Source: a virus. Taken from it: a stretch of 22,345 nt of DNA. Below are positions 15,440-21,485 of the stretch, piece by piece. The DNA lies in IMG/VR virus record IMGVR_UViG_3300037225_000875, positions 1-22,345 of that record. The stretch is one strand, 5' to 3'. The notes below the pieces were generated by a model. It did not search any database, was not told where the DNA came from, and worked only from the letters and a program-made list of their open reading frames with translations. The translations under genes and the position numbers were made by a program. Positions within the stretch are counted from its first letter, which is position 1. Every line of letters starts with the position of its first letter.

Positions 15440-17425
15440 ATGTGTTCCATCATTTATGACTTAAGACCAAGACCAAAACTGACAAAACTATTTGTTTTAT
15501 TGTTATTAATTATCTTTATAGTCAACGGACAATATCGTAAAAATGTCGCAAGGCAGGTTTTACAGTTTGCAATACACGATACTACGTTGACTCCTCCAGG
15601 GTTGATAACCGCAAACGATTCATCGGCATTGTCTGCACAAGTGTATAAGGATTCTGCCGTTGGAGTAGTCGCGTCGGGAAAATTCGGCCCTTTGCGTAAT
15701 CCATTAGCCGGATTGACGGGATATTACTATTTCATTGATTCAACAGCTGCCGATTTTAACGCCGATGCTTTAACATTTACTTTTGCAAGCACAACGGCAA
15801 ATCATATCTGCGATCCTGTATTTATCAAAACACAGGGTATAGTTGGGCTTGATTCCTTCACGGTTGTCAGGGCGCAAAAGATCGATTCGTTAAAACACGT
15901 TACGGCGGATGTTGCAGTTGCAAGTACGGCATTATCCACGGCAAACTGGACAACCACGAGGTCAGGTTATTTGGATACTCTTAATACGGCAGTCGCTAAA
16001 TCTGCAAAACTAACAACACTTGCATCTTCTGTTGCTGGTGACAGCATAAATAACCTGACTCACTCCACTTCCGCGTCTTTAACTTCCGATAGTTTGGCTG
16101 TTACAAAACTTAGAGCATCAATGACGCAGGATAGTACCAATGTTCTTTTAATGGCAAAAGCGACAAGTCTTACTGGAGATAGTAATAATGTTCTAACAAA
16201 TAAAACCAAGTTGACTGCACTTGCGGCCTCAGTTACTGGCGATAGTTTAACGAACGATTCCATTATGAGGCACACTAATCGAATTGGTTTTGATGCTTCG
16301 AGTTATGTTATGTCAAACGCACAAGCGATGGGCTCATCCTTACTCTATGCGGTACAACACCCGATACAAGTATCTATTGCTGGAGACTCAATAAACAATT
16401 TGGCTAATGCCAAAGCGATAAATCTTACTGCTGACTCGTTACTTGTCATTCAATTAAGGACATCGTTGACAGGAGATTCTACAAACAATTTAACCAATAC
16501 AAAAACAACAGTATGGACAAATAACAGAGCGGGGTATTTGGACACGCTTCAGACAGCGATTGCTAAAAGCCCAGGGCAAACAACCACTCTTAATTGTATA
16601 CGTGGTGACTCGTTAAATAATATCGGGCATGCCACTATCGCAAATCAAGTCATTATCACCGGAATCACTCGAACGGATAGTTTACGCAACACAACCAATT
16701 TACTAAATACGACATGGACTGACCATAAAGCTACATATATTGATACCAATATATCAAAAATTAGTGGTGGAGGTGGTGGGGGGAGTGGTGGGAGTTCTGT
16801 CACGTCAATAGATTCGGCATTGTCTATTAATCATGGCAATGGTGCCTGGGGAAGTCTGCTGACATATTCTAATTCGGTACTTTTTTACACAATGGATTTA
16901 AACCATCTGCGTATACCCAGTGTTTTCATTACTTTTAAAAATAAATCAGGATCGAATATTCAGGATTTAAGCACTAATCTAAACGGATATGGCGTAACTA
17001 CCCTTCCCAGCGACACCGTTGTTATTTATCCATGGGTTTCAGGATACTCGTTTATAACGGATACCATAATTCTTACTGGAAATAAAATTGATACGTTATA
17101 CGGTTCTCAAATATCAATTACACCACCAGCGTCCGGTTGTCAAACTCTTTACGTTCTAAAATCAGACATAGGATTAATAGGGGATACCACCGCGGTTTTA
17201 ACGGCACAAATATTTACTGAAAACACTTTTTCAGGACAAGCCGTACTCACTGGGAAGAAAATAATAGCAAAAGACAGCGGGACGTACTTTTATTGGAGTA
17301 TTGCGAAAGGCGTAAAAATACAAATAATAGGAAATAATCCGTCCACACGAAAAGAGTTCCTTAATGAAAATATCACCATAACAAATGACGACACCAAAGC
17401 CCTTAGTACCTATACACCTTTTTAA
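15440..17425 (+). CDS. Large repeat-containing tail fibre-like protein with N-terminal membrane anchor/signal
   Basis: The 661 aa protein begins with a basic stretch and a hydrophobic segment (KLFVLLLLIIFIVNGQYRKN, about residues 16-35), so it carries a signal peptide or anchor. Residues about 40-145 form a strand-rich domain (TGYYYFIDSTAADFNADALT). Residues about 150-440 repeat GDSxNNLT-type blocks and twice show 'W(T)..R(S/A)GYLDTL.TA.AKS', the coiled-coil/triple-helix motif of phage fibres. A Gly-rich linker (ISGGGGGGSGGSS, about 441-453) separates a C-terminal beta-rich region containing DTVVIYPWVSGYSF. The ribosome binding site is AAGGAG. A fibre role is strongly suggested by the repeats; the signal sequence is unexpected for a phage fibre. 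Confidence 0.68.
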   Translation: MCSIIYDLRPRPKLTKLFVLLLLIIFIVNGQYRKNVARQVLQFAIHDTTLTPPGLITANDSSALSAQVYKDSAVGVVASGKFGPLRNPLAGLTGYYYFIDSTAADFNADALTFTFASTTANHICDPVFIKTQGIVGLDSFTVVRAQKIDSLKHVTADVAVASTALSTANWTTTRSGYLDTLNTAVAKSAKLTTLASSVAGDSINNLTHSTSASLTSDSLAVTKLRASMTQDSTNVLLMAKATSLTGDSNNVLTNKTKLTALAASVTGDSLTNDSIMRHTNRIGFDASSYVMSNAQAMGSSLLYAVQHPIQVSIAGDSINNLANAKAINLTADSLLVIQLRTSLTGDSTNNLTNTKTTVWTNNRAGYLDTLQTAIAKSPGQTTTLNCIRGDSLNNIGHATIANQVIITGITRTDSLRNTTNLLNTTWTDHKATYIDTNISKISGGGGGGSGGSSVTSIDSALSINHGNGAWGSLLTYSNSVLFYTMDLNHLRIPSVFITFKNKSGSNIQDLSTNLNGYGVTTLPSDTVVIYPWVSGYSFITDTIILTGNKIDTLYGSQISITPPASGCQTLYVLKSDIGLIGDTTAVLTAQIFTENTFSGQAVLTGKKIIAKDSGTYFYWSIAKGVKIQIIGNNPSTRKEFLNENITITNDDTKALSTYTPF

Positions 17426-17436
17426 AGGAGAGAAAA

Positions 17437-18171
17437 ATGATTCTTTACAAAAATGTAGCAAGCCAGAAGCTACCGATTTACGCGTACGTTCTTGCTACCG
17501 GTGCACCTGTAACCGGACACGCTTCGGATATCACTTGTCAGATAAGCAAGGACTACGGGTCACACGCGGCAACGGGGACAGCACATCCTACCGAATTGGA
17601 TTCTACGAATCTTCCCGGGTGGTATTATTTCCCCTTGACGCAGGCGGAAACGAATTGTGATTGTTTAATCGCTTCCCCGGTTGATGGTAATGTTTCTCCG
17701 GCAATTATTCAACCGGTCAAGATTGAGACACTGAAAGTGACGGCGAACGGAAATCTTCTTGCCAGTTTGCAGGAGGTTCTCACTACGGCAGTTACCGCCC
17801 AGATGTCCGCGGCATGGGTAAAATTCTTCGACGTCGCAACCTCTGTTTTGACTACTGCGTCGGTAAATCAGGGAGCAGATAGTAATGTAATTCTCTCTAA
17901 CGGGACTTACGGGTTATCTGCTTTACATACCGAAGTTGCCAAGGACGCGACCGTGAGTAAACCAGGAACCGCGCAGACTATTGATTTAACCATTACGACG
18001 CCAGACGGAATTACGATTAGTTATGCCCTTGAACTTCTTGCAGCGTTGGTGAATGGAAAATATACCCTTAATACTCCGTCTACCGGGCAGATAACATTTT
18101 ACAAACGAAACAGCACGTCAGTATTGACGGTTGTGGCCGTCGCTGCTGCTAATAGAACGAGAGTGTCGTAA
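17437..18171 (+). CDS. Tail fibre / tip protein
   Basis: The 244 aa protein has an AAAGGAG site and starts 11 bp after the large fibre gene. Its first 95 residues resemble a beta-sandwich found at the N-terminus of many phage fibre proteins: KLPIYAYVLATGAPVTGHAS, DITCQISKDYGSHAATG, then LPGWYYFPLTQAETNCD ('G.y.f.LTqaEtn.d'). The middle is helical (ASLQEVLTTAVTAQMSAAW), and the end is a small strand domain (GQITFYKRNSTSVLTVVAVA). The same sandwich appears to begin the 661 aa protein after its anchor, so the two may share an ancestor or interact. It probably contributes to host recognition. Confidence 0.62.
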   Translation: MILYKNVASQKLPIYAYVLATGAPVTGHASDITCQISKDYGSHAATGTAHPTELDSTNLPGWYYFPLTQAETNCDCLIASPVDGNVSPAIIQPVKIETLKVTANGNLLASLQEVLTTAVTAQMSAAWVKFFDVATSVLTTASVNQGADSNVILSNGTYGLSALHTEVAKDATVSKPGTAQTIDLTITTPDGITISYALELLAALVNGKYTLNTPSTGQITFYKRNSTSVLTVVAVAAANRTRVS

Positions 18172-18344
18172 TGGATAAATTATCTCTTGATTATCGTATC
18201 GGAACGCTGGGACAAAATGTTGCTGCTGATATGGGAGATTATTCTCTATCGTGGTCGATGTCAACCTTTGGTTTTTTTCTGGTAGAGGACACGACAATAA
18301 GTGCTCCAGGTAATATGCGAAATAGTTGTTCACTCTGTTTATAA
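18171..18344 (+). CDS. Small hypothetical protein
   Basis: The 57 aa frame starts in a TAATG overlap with the fibre gene and stops 15 bp before the next ATG. The product has DYSLSWSMSTFGFFLVEDTT in the middle and ends NSCSLCL. There are no recognisable domains. Translational coupling and position in the fibre operon support it, but it may be only a short linker gene. Confidence 0.5.
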   Translation: MDKLSLDYRIGTLGQNVAADMGDYSLSWSMSTFGFFLVEDTTISAPGNMRNSCSLCL

Positions 18345-18359
18345 AAGGAGAAAAAAAAT

Positions 18360-18695
18360 ATGACAAGTCAAGCAGGAAAATTTTGTACACCTCGACAGAC
18401 CGAGGCTGACGATCTTGCTTCAATGGCTGACTGGAATGATATGCAAGATTTGGATATATCGGGGGAACCAACTAACGTCGTAATCGCTACTAAATATCCT
18501 AATCTTGTTTTAAAATCATTTCATAACCACGGGTCAAGCGCGGCGACAATACTGGGTACAACGCAGTATAACTCTACGTTTACATTGGTCATTCCTGTCG
18601 GTGGGTTTTCTGGCAAACTGCCGTCGGTAAAAACTCTCACTCAATCCGGCACCTCTGACGGATTGACACTGTTCTTCCAGCGCACTGCGGATTAG
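18360..18695 (+). CDS. Small beta-rich protein ending the phage operon
   Basis: The 111 aa protein has an AAAAGGAG site 9 nt upstream and is the last + strand gene. The N-terminal third is polar (TPRQTEADDLASMADWNDMQ). The rest is strand-like: YPNLVLKSFHNHGSSAATI, then STFTLVIPVGGFSGKLPSVK. It probably forms a compact beta domain of a virion or fibre-tip protein, but I do not recognise a family. A GC-rich hairpin follows 34 bp after its TAG stop. Confidence 0.6.
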   Translation: MTSQAGKFCTPRQTEADDLASMADWNDMQDLDISGEPTNVVIATKYPNLVLKSFHNHGSSAATILGTTQYNSTFTLVIPVGGFSGKLPSVKTLTQSGTSDGLTLFFQRTAD

Positions 18696-18728
18696 CTCCT
18701 CCGGTCTGTCAAGCTGCGTGTGGAGTGG

Positions 18729-18750
18729 AGGGGATCCGAAAGGGTCCCTT
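18729..18750. terminator. Hairpin terminator between convergent gene blocks
   Basis: The stem AGGGGATCC / GGGTCCCTT closes a GAAA tetraloop with nine pairs, two of them G-U. It lies between the last + strand phage gene (stop 18695) and the end of the minus-strand block (stop 18767), where a bidirectional terminator is expected. The T-tract is weak on either side, so efficiency is uncertain. Confidence 0.55.
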
Positions 18751-18766
18751 CTATATACACCCTCGG

Positions 18767-19003
18767 CTATGCGTGCCGTTGCGATGGTGGTCCAGCAACC
18801 CAACAACTGTGACACACTGCGCTACGATCTAACTCACACTGACACAAAGCACAAGTAGCAATGGCACGGCTGGCGCTATTGTGCGAAGAGTTGCGAATCT
18901 TCGCCAGTTCTTTTTTAATGCGCTCCCACGAGTTGCACTTTGCACCACGAAATTGAGCGTCTATCCAAAAATCAACTTTTTCGACATCACTAAAGTCAAC
19001 CAT
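18767..19003 (-). CDS. Small Cys-containing hypothetical protein (most distal cassette gene)
   Basis: I take ATG 19003 (78 aa), which has GGAG seven bases upstream; a TTG at 19015 would add four residues. The N-terminal half is charged and helical: SDVEKVDFWIDAQFRGAKC and ERIKKELAKIRNS. The C-terminal half reads through a palindrome and is Cys-rich (TCALCQCELDRSAVCHSCW); the CxxC and CxxC spacing could bind zinc, or could be a by-product of coding through attC-like DNA. No family is recognised. It is the last gene before the phage boundary. Confidence 0.55.
   Translation of the reverse strand: MVDFSDVEKVDFWIDAQFRGAKCNSWERIKKELAKIRNSSHNSASRAIATCALCQCELDRSAVCHSCWVAGPPSQRHA
18772..18868 (-). 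repeat. Degenerate attC-like palindrome at the distal array end
   Basis: On the coding strand CGTGCCATTGC (18858-18868) pairs with GCAACGGCACG (18772-18782), leaving one A-C mismatch inside the stem. This is the same off-centre mismatch seen in the other array palindromes. The GTT box expected after the right arm is missing. It lies at the 3' end of the last cassette gene. Confidence 0.45.
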
Positions 19004-19029
19004 GTCAAGCTCCAATGTGGACGTATGCG

Positions 19030-19350
19030 CTACTGGTGCCGTTTGCTTGCCTCACGTATCAAATCGTCAATATCGGTATCGTTTAAACCTGCCGCCAATG
19101 CTGCACCGTGAAGCTCGTTTGGAGAAAAGCAAATGGCATCCATGGCGATGTTGTTGAATGTGCCTAACTCCAAATTGAGAGCGGCAATTCGTTTTTCCTT
19201 TACAGCAATGTCTTCGGTATCTGCAATAATGTTTAGCACAACTTCTTTTGTTATTTTCGATGAATCACTTTCGTTTATTTTATGATATGTTTCCCTTAAA
19301 AAATTGATTGTTTTTTCATACATTTTGCCACGCTCCATAATTAAAGACAT
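19030..19350 (-). CDS. Hypothetical 106-aa helical protein
   Basis: The gene starts at ATG 19350 with CAGGAG seven bases upstream. ATG at about 19323 (MYEKT...) is a second possibility. The product is charged and helical: YEKTINFLRETYHKINESDS, VVLNIIADTEDIAVKEKRIA, then HGAALAAGLNDTDIDDLIRE near the end. It has no TM segments or cysteine clusters. The preceding 118 aa gene ends 19 bp upstream with no core site between them, so the two probably share a cassette or result from fusion after loss of an attC. Function unknown. Confidence 0.62.
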   Translation of the reverse strand: MSLIMERGKMYEKTINFLRETYHKINESDSSKITKEVVLNIIADTEDIAVKEKRIAALNLELGTFNNIAMDAICFSPNELHGAALAAGLNDTDIDDLIREASKRHQ

Positions 19351-19369
19351 TTTTTTCTCCTGCGCCCGC

Positions 19370-19726
19370 CTATAAAGATTTTTTATCGCGCTCTACTAAT
19401 TGGCGCAAAAACATAAAAATACCTAAAACAAATATACCTGCATTAAAAGACCAAAAGTGCCATTGCTGATGGCATAATACAAGAATGCCGTTCGCGGTTG
19501 CAACAAGAAGAATAGCTAAAAAGATGTTGCCTAAAATGTTTATTACACGAGTTACTCTAACGTCCCGCGCAACGGGTGAAGTTGCCGGGCTATTAATAAA
19601 TGAAAAAGTTTCGTTTTGCAAATCGACCTGTTGAGTGGTAGTTAGGGTTGCTGATCGGTTATCATATAGATACCACCGAATCAATAATTCTTCGGCAATT
19701 TTCATCCTTGCGTTGTTGGCGCTCAT
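19370..19726 (-). CDS. Hypothetical two-TM membrane protein
   Basis: The 118 aa protein starts at ATG 19726, preceded by TATAGGAG. The N-terminal 60 residues are soluble (AEELLIRWYLYDNRSATLT). Two adjacent membrane segments follow: INILGNIFLAILLVATANGI (about residues 62-81), then FWSFNAGIFVLGIFMFL (about 91-107). The C-terminus RQLVERDKKSL is basic and presumably cytoplasmic. No family is recognised. Small membrane proteins are frequent cargo of cassette arrays and of phage superinfection-exclusion loci, but neither role is shown here. Confidence 0.62.
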   Translation of the reverse strand: MSANNARMKIAEELLIRWYLYDNRSATLTTTQQVDLQNETFSFINSPATSPVARDVRVTRVINILGNIFLAILLVATANGILVLCHQQWHFWSFNAGIFVLGIFMFLRQLVERDKKSL

Positions 19727-19766
19727 TTTGCGAACTCCTATAATATTTGATCTTGGCCGCTATTGC

Positions 19767-19829
19767 GCCGTGTTACGACGTAGCCCTGCTATGTGCCCGC
19801 TTCGGGCGAACGTAACGCGGCTGTTGTGT
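19767..19829 (-). repeat. Degenerate attC-like palindrome
   Basis: On the coding strand the site opens with ACACAAC, preceded by TCAACAGC as at two other sites. GCCGCGTTACG then pairs with CGTAACACGGC around an inner GCCCG/CGGGC hairpin. The single C-A mismatch matches the position of the unpaired A in the clear attC sites. After the right arm there is GCAATAG instead of a GTT core, so it may be inactive. Confidence 0.5.
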
Positions 19830-20162
19830 GCTGTTGACTGCTACTTCCGCATTATATGCGGGCGGGCGTTTTGTCCAAATTTCCACTTCTTCGCCGAAAT
19901 CTTTGTCGTATTCAAATGTTTGAACGTACCCATTTTTGTGTACTATGCGCTCCATTTTGCCGAGCGGAGTGGGTATTCTGACAGCAAAGCCGCTTGACAA
20001 AATATTCTCGACAAGTTTTTTAAAATGACCCTTGCCGGGAACCAAGCACTCGATAAAACTGATAATGATTGCATCGCCCATTTTCCATAGCCACCCATCA
20101 AAAAGGTCGGGCGTATAACCGAAGGGTGCAGAAATGCTCGGATTGATAATTCCGTCTTTCAT
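19773..20162 (-). CDS. Hypothetical 129-aa cassette protein
   Basis: The start is ATG 20162, with GGGAGA eight bases upstream; longer reading to 20270 runs through the preceding gene and is unlikely. The body contains FGYTPDLFDGWLWKMGDAII, FIECLVPGKGHFKKLVENIL, then MERIVHKNGYVQTFEYDKDF (about residue 70 on), looking like a small soluble alpha/beta protein. The last 25 residues (NSTQQPRYVRPKRAHSRATS) are encoded by the palindrome at 19767-19829. I do not recognise a family. It follows the 63 aa gene by 16 bp. Confidence 0.62.
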   Translation of the reverse strand: MKDGIINPSISAPFGYTPDLFDGWLWKMGDAIIISFIECLVPGKGHFKKLVENILSSGFAVRIPTPLGKMERIVHKNGYVQTFEYDKDFGEEVEIWTKRPPAYNAEVAVNSTQQPRYVRPKRAHSRATS

Positions 20163-20178
20163 ATTTTCTCCCGCCCGC

Positions 20179-20370
20179 CTATTTGTTGTCGGTAGGCGCT
20201 TCGCCGCAGTTGGCCGGTTCAACTGATTCCGATTTCGGCTGGTCATCATTGTCGCAAATTTCAAATTCAATTCCCTTAAAACAAAACACCTTACATTTTA
20301 TTAATTCCATAAAATTCTCAAATTGTAGTGAATTAGCAAATGTGACTTTTACCATCGTTACATATTCCAT
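20179..20370 (-). CDS. Hypothetical 63-aa cassette protein
   Basis: The gene starts at ATG 20370 with a strong GGAGG site and is the first gene after the core site at 20418. The product is a small soluble protein with VKVTFANSLQFENFMELIKC, then VFCFKGIEFEICDNDD, and an acidic, Pro-containing tail. The core strand-helix-strand pattern could be a small alpha/beta fold. The end of the gene contains a GGCG/CGCC hairpin but no core, so it seems to share its cassette with the next gene. Function unknown. Confidence 0.62.
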   Translation of the reverse strand: MEYVTMVKVTFANSLQFENFMELIKCKVFCFKGIEFEICDNDDQPKSESVEPANCGEAPTDNK

Positions 20371-20414
20371 ATTTTCCTCCAGCCGAAATTTTTACAATTT
20401 ATTAGGCCAATTAC

Positions 20415-20554
20415 CGACAACGTTTCAGGTACTCGCCCGCTGTGCCATGTTCACCCAAAACTCACGACATTTACTTCCAATAAACGGAAACTGGCATATA
20501 CATAAATGTGCGGGACATGAATTACATGAGCATGGCGGGCTACCTGTGTTAGAT
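20415..20554 (-). other. attC-like recombination site (cassette with 78-aa gene)
   Basis: The coding strand opens with ATCTAAC (an RYYYAAC box) at 20548-20554 and closes with GTTGTCG at 20415-20421. CAGGTA then GCCCGC on the left pair with GCGGGC, GAG, TACCTG on the right; three bases (GAG) are unpaired. The site is about 140 bp and is read through by the gene. Confidence 0.75.
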
Positions 20555-20661
20555 GCTGGCGGCTGAGTTCCACTTGTTTCGAGCGCCTCCAACCTGCGCT
20601 GATGAGATATAATTATGTCAAAAAGAATGTCTGGATTTGTTAAATCTATAGGCTTAAACAT
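20425..20661 (-). CDS. Cys-rich hypothetical cassette protein
   Basis: The 78 aa gene starts at ATG 20661 with AGGAG seven bases upstream. The first 27 residues (PIDLTNPDILFDIIISHQRR) are an ordinary helical start. The rest, beginning with ASNTGSPPCSCNSCPAHLCI, is encoded by the attC and has six cysteines within about 30 residues. The NTGSP motif is also found in the neighbouring 88 aa protein, because both attC sites share AACACAGGYAGCCC in the same frame. Possible zinc binding is unproven. Confidence 0.6.
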   Translation of the reverse strand: MFKPIDLTNPDILFDIIISHQRRLEALETSGTQPPASNTGSPPCSCNSCPAHLCICQFPFIGSKCREFWVNMAQRAST

Positions 20662-20670
20662 AAGGCGCTC

Positions 20671-20937
20671 CTATGATAAATTTATGAAGCCAACGTCTAC
20701 CGCACCCGCCCGATGTGCCGCGCTGTGACATGGGCAACTATCGTCTATTGCCAAAACCATTTGACCGTTCTGCACTGGCGACTGTTGACAACGACAGCGG
20801 CATTTTGGGCTGCCTGTGTTGTCGGATCGTTGAGTGAGTACAGCGGATTTCAGCACAGCATGATTACAATGCAGCGCACCATCACATACTGCCATATCGC
20901 ACACATCTTCTTTTATACACAAAGGATCGTTTTTCAT
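20671..20937 (-). CDS. Cys/His-rich hypothetical cassette protein
   Basis: I use ATG 20937 with GGAGG six bases upstream, giving 88 aa; longer upstream reading crosses the core site. The N-terminal part has CIKEDVCDMAVCDGALHCNH, a regular C-x5-C-x4-C-x5-C pattern before H. From NTGSPKCRCRCQQ (about residue 42) onward it is coded by the attC, and the frame continues past the core GTT to a TAG in the next cassette leader. No family is recognised. The first cysteine run might bind metal. Confidence 0.58.
   Translation of the reverse strand: MKNDPLCIKEDVCDMAVCDGALHCNHAVLKSAVLTQRSDNTGSPKCRCRCQQSPVQNGQMVLAIDDSCPCHSAAHRAGAVDVGFINLS
20688..20824 (-). other. attC-like recombination site (cassette with 88-aa gene)
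   Basis: The coding strand opens with CGACAAC at 20818-20824 and closes with GTTGGCT at 20688-20694. GCCC, AAAA, TGCCGC, TGT on the left answers ACAGCGCGGCA, CATC, GGGC on the right. The four-base spacers are unpaired, as in the site at 21986-22075. Length is about 137 bp. Confidence 0.75.
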
Positions 20938-20971
20938 GCTGCGCCTCCAATAAATTTTAGAGCGAAATGTA

Positions 20972-21045
20972 CGACAACGTATGACGAACTTATGCTGTGT
21001 GCCCTTCAAAAAAATCTGCCGGATTATCGCAATCGTTTGTTGGGC
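20972..21045 (-). other. Probable attC-like site, short (74 bp)
   Basis: GCCCAAC at 21039-21045 is a perfect RYYYAAC box, and the site ends with GTTGTCG at 20972-20978. Just inside the boxes ACGA pairs with TCGT, but the rest of the stem pairs poorly by eye. The call relies on the boxes, the core and its place between two cassette genes. Confidence 0.55.
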
Positions 21046-21251
21046 GGGGCACTTTGCCCGGACTGTTGCCCGTGACTCCTTTTGTCTGCGGCACATTTCT
21101 TAAACAATAATTTTGAGGCCAGCAGAACCCCCTCACACAGACCTATTCCACGCCCCAAAATAACTGCGCCCCGATACGAAATACCCGCCACTATTGATAT
21201 TGTTAAAAAACAACACAGAAATCCACAAAGGAATATTAACACATCTTTCAT
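21024..21251 (-). CDS. Small membrane protein of the cassette array
   Basis: The 75 aa protein starts at ATG 21251, overlapping the stop of a 29-codon gene (ATGA). A hydrophobic N-terminus (VLIFLCGFLCCFLTISIVAG) forms one TM or signal anchor. A second moderately hydrophobic region (AVILGRGIGLCEGVLLASKL) may be a second helix. The C-terminal 22 residues (KRSHGQQSGQSAPPNKRLR) are basic and polar and run into the attC. Function unknown. Confidence 0.6.
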   Translation of the reverse strand: MKDVLIFLCGFLCCFLTISIVAGISYRGAVILGRGIGLCEGVLLASKLLFKKCAADKRSHGQQSGQSAPPNKRLR

Positions 21252-21337
21252 TTTAGTGCCGCCTTAGTAAATGGTTCACCCTTGACAATGTGCTCTTTAC
21301 AGTTTTTGAGCAGCTGTAAGATTTCAGCATTTTCCAC
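21248..21337 (-). CDS. 29-aa upstream microprotein (GTG start)
   Basis: The frame runs from GTG 21337 (AAGGGAG five bases upstream) to TGA 21248-21250, which overlaps the start of the 75 aa membrane protein. The peptide contains NAEILQLLKNCKEHIVKG and FTKAALK. The strong ribosome binding site and ATGA coupling suggest a leader or partner peptide. Function unknown. Confidence 0.5.
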   Translation of the reverse strand: MENAEILQLLKNCKEHIVKGEPFTKAALK

Positions 21338-21418
21338 GTTGACTCCCTTGGTTAAGATTTTTACACGCGCCTATTTGTTTTCCGCGCTCATAGCCGAGCC
21401 GGATTGCGGCCATCGGTT

Positions 21419-21485
21419 GCGCTATGCCGAAGTTTGCGCTTCGCAAATTTGGGGCGGTACTCCGCCCGGCATGGCGCTGTTATAC
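21419..21485 (-). repeat. Degenerate attC-like palindrome with two inner hairpins
   Basis: The coding strand opens with GTATAAC at 21479-21485, preceded by TCAACAGC. GCGCCATGCC then pairs with GGCATAGCGC around one C-A mismatch. Inside are GGGCGG/CCGCCC and TTTGCG/CGCAAA hairpins. The expected core reads AACCGAT instead of AACGTT, so the site may be dead. Loss of this site would explain the long 660 bp unit. Confidence 0.55.

Noticed and set aside
15440-17425. Diversity-generating retroelement at the fibre gene
   Set aside because: No reverse transcriptase frame or template repeat is visible in the window.
19635-19997. 120-aa + strand frame opposite the cassette genes
   Set aside because: No ribosome binding site, low-quality composition, and it lies antisense to two better supported genes and a palindrome.
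19773-20270. 165-aa minus-strand protein
   Set aside because: The first 36 residues read through the preceding 63 aa gene in another frame; ATG 20162 has a proper ribosome binding site.
20713-21075. 120-aa + strand frame
   Set aside because: It runs antisense through an 88 aa gene with good start signals and through two attC-like sites; probably a shadow.
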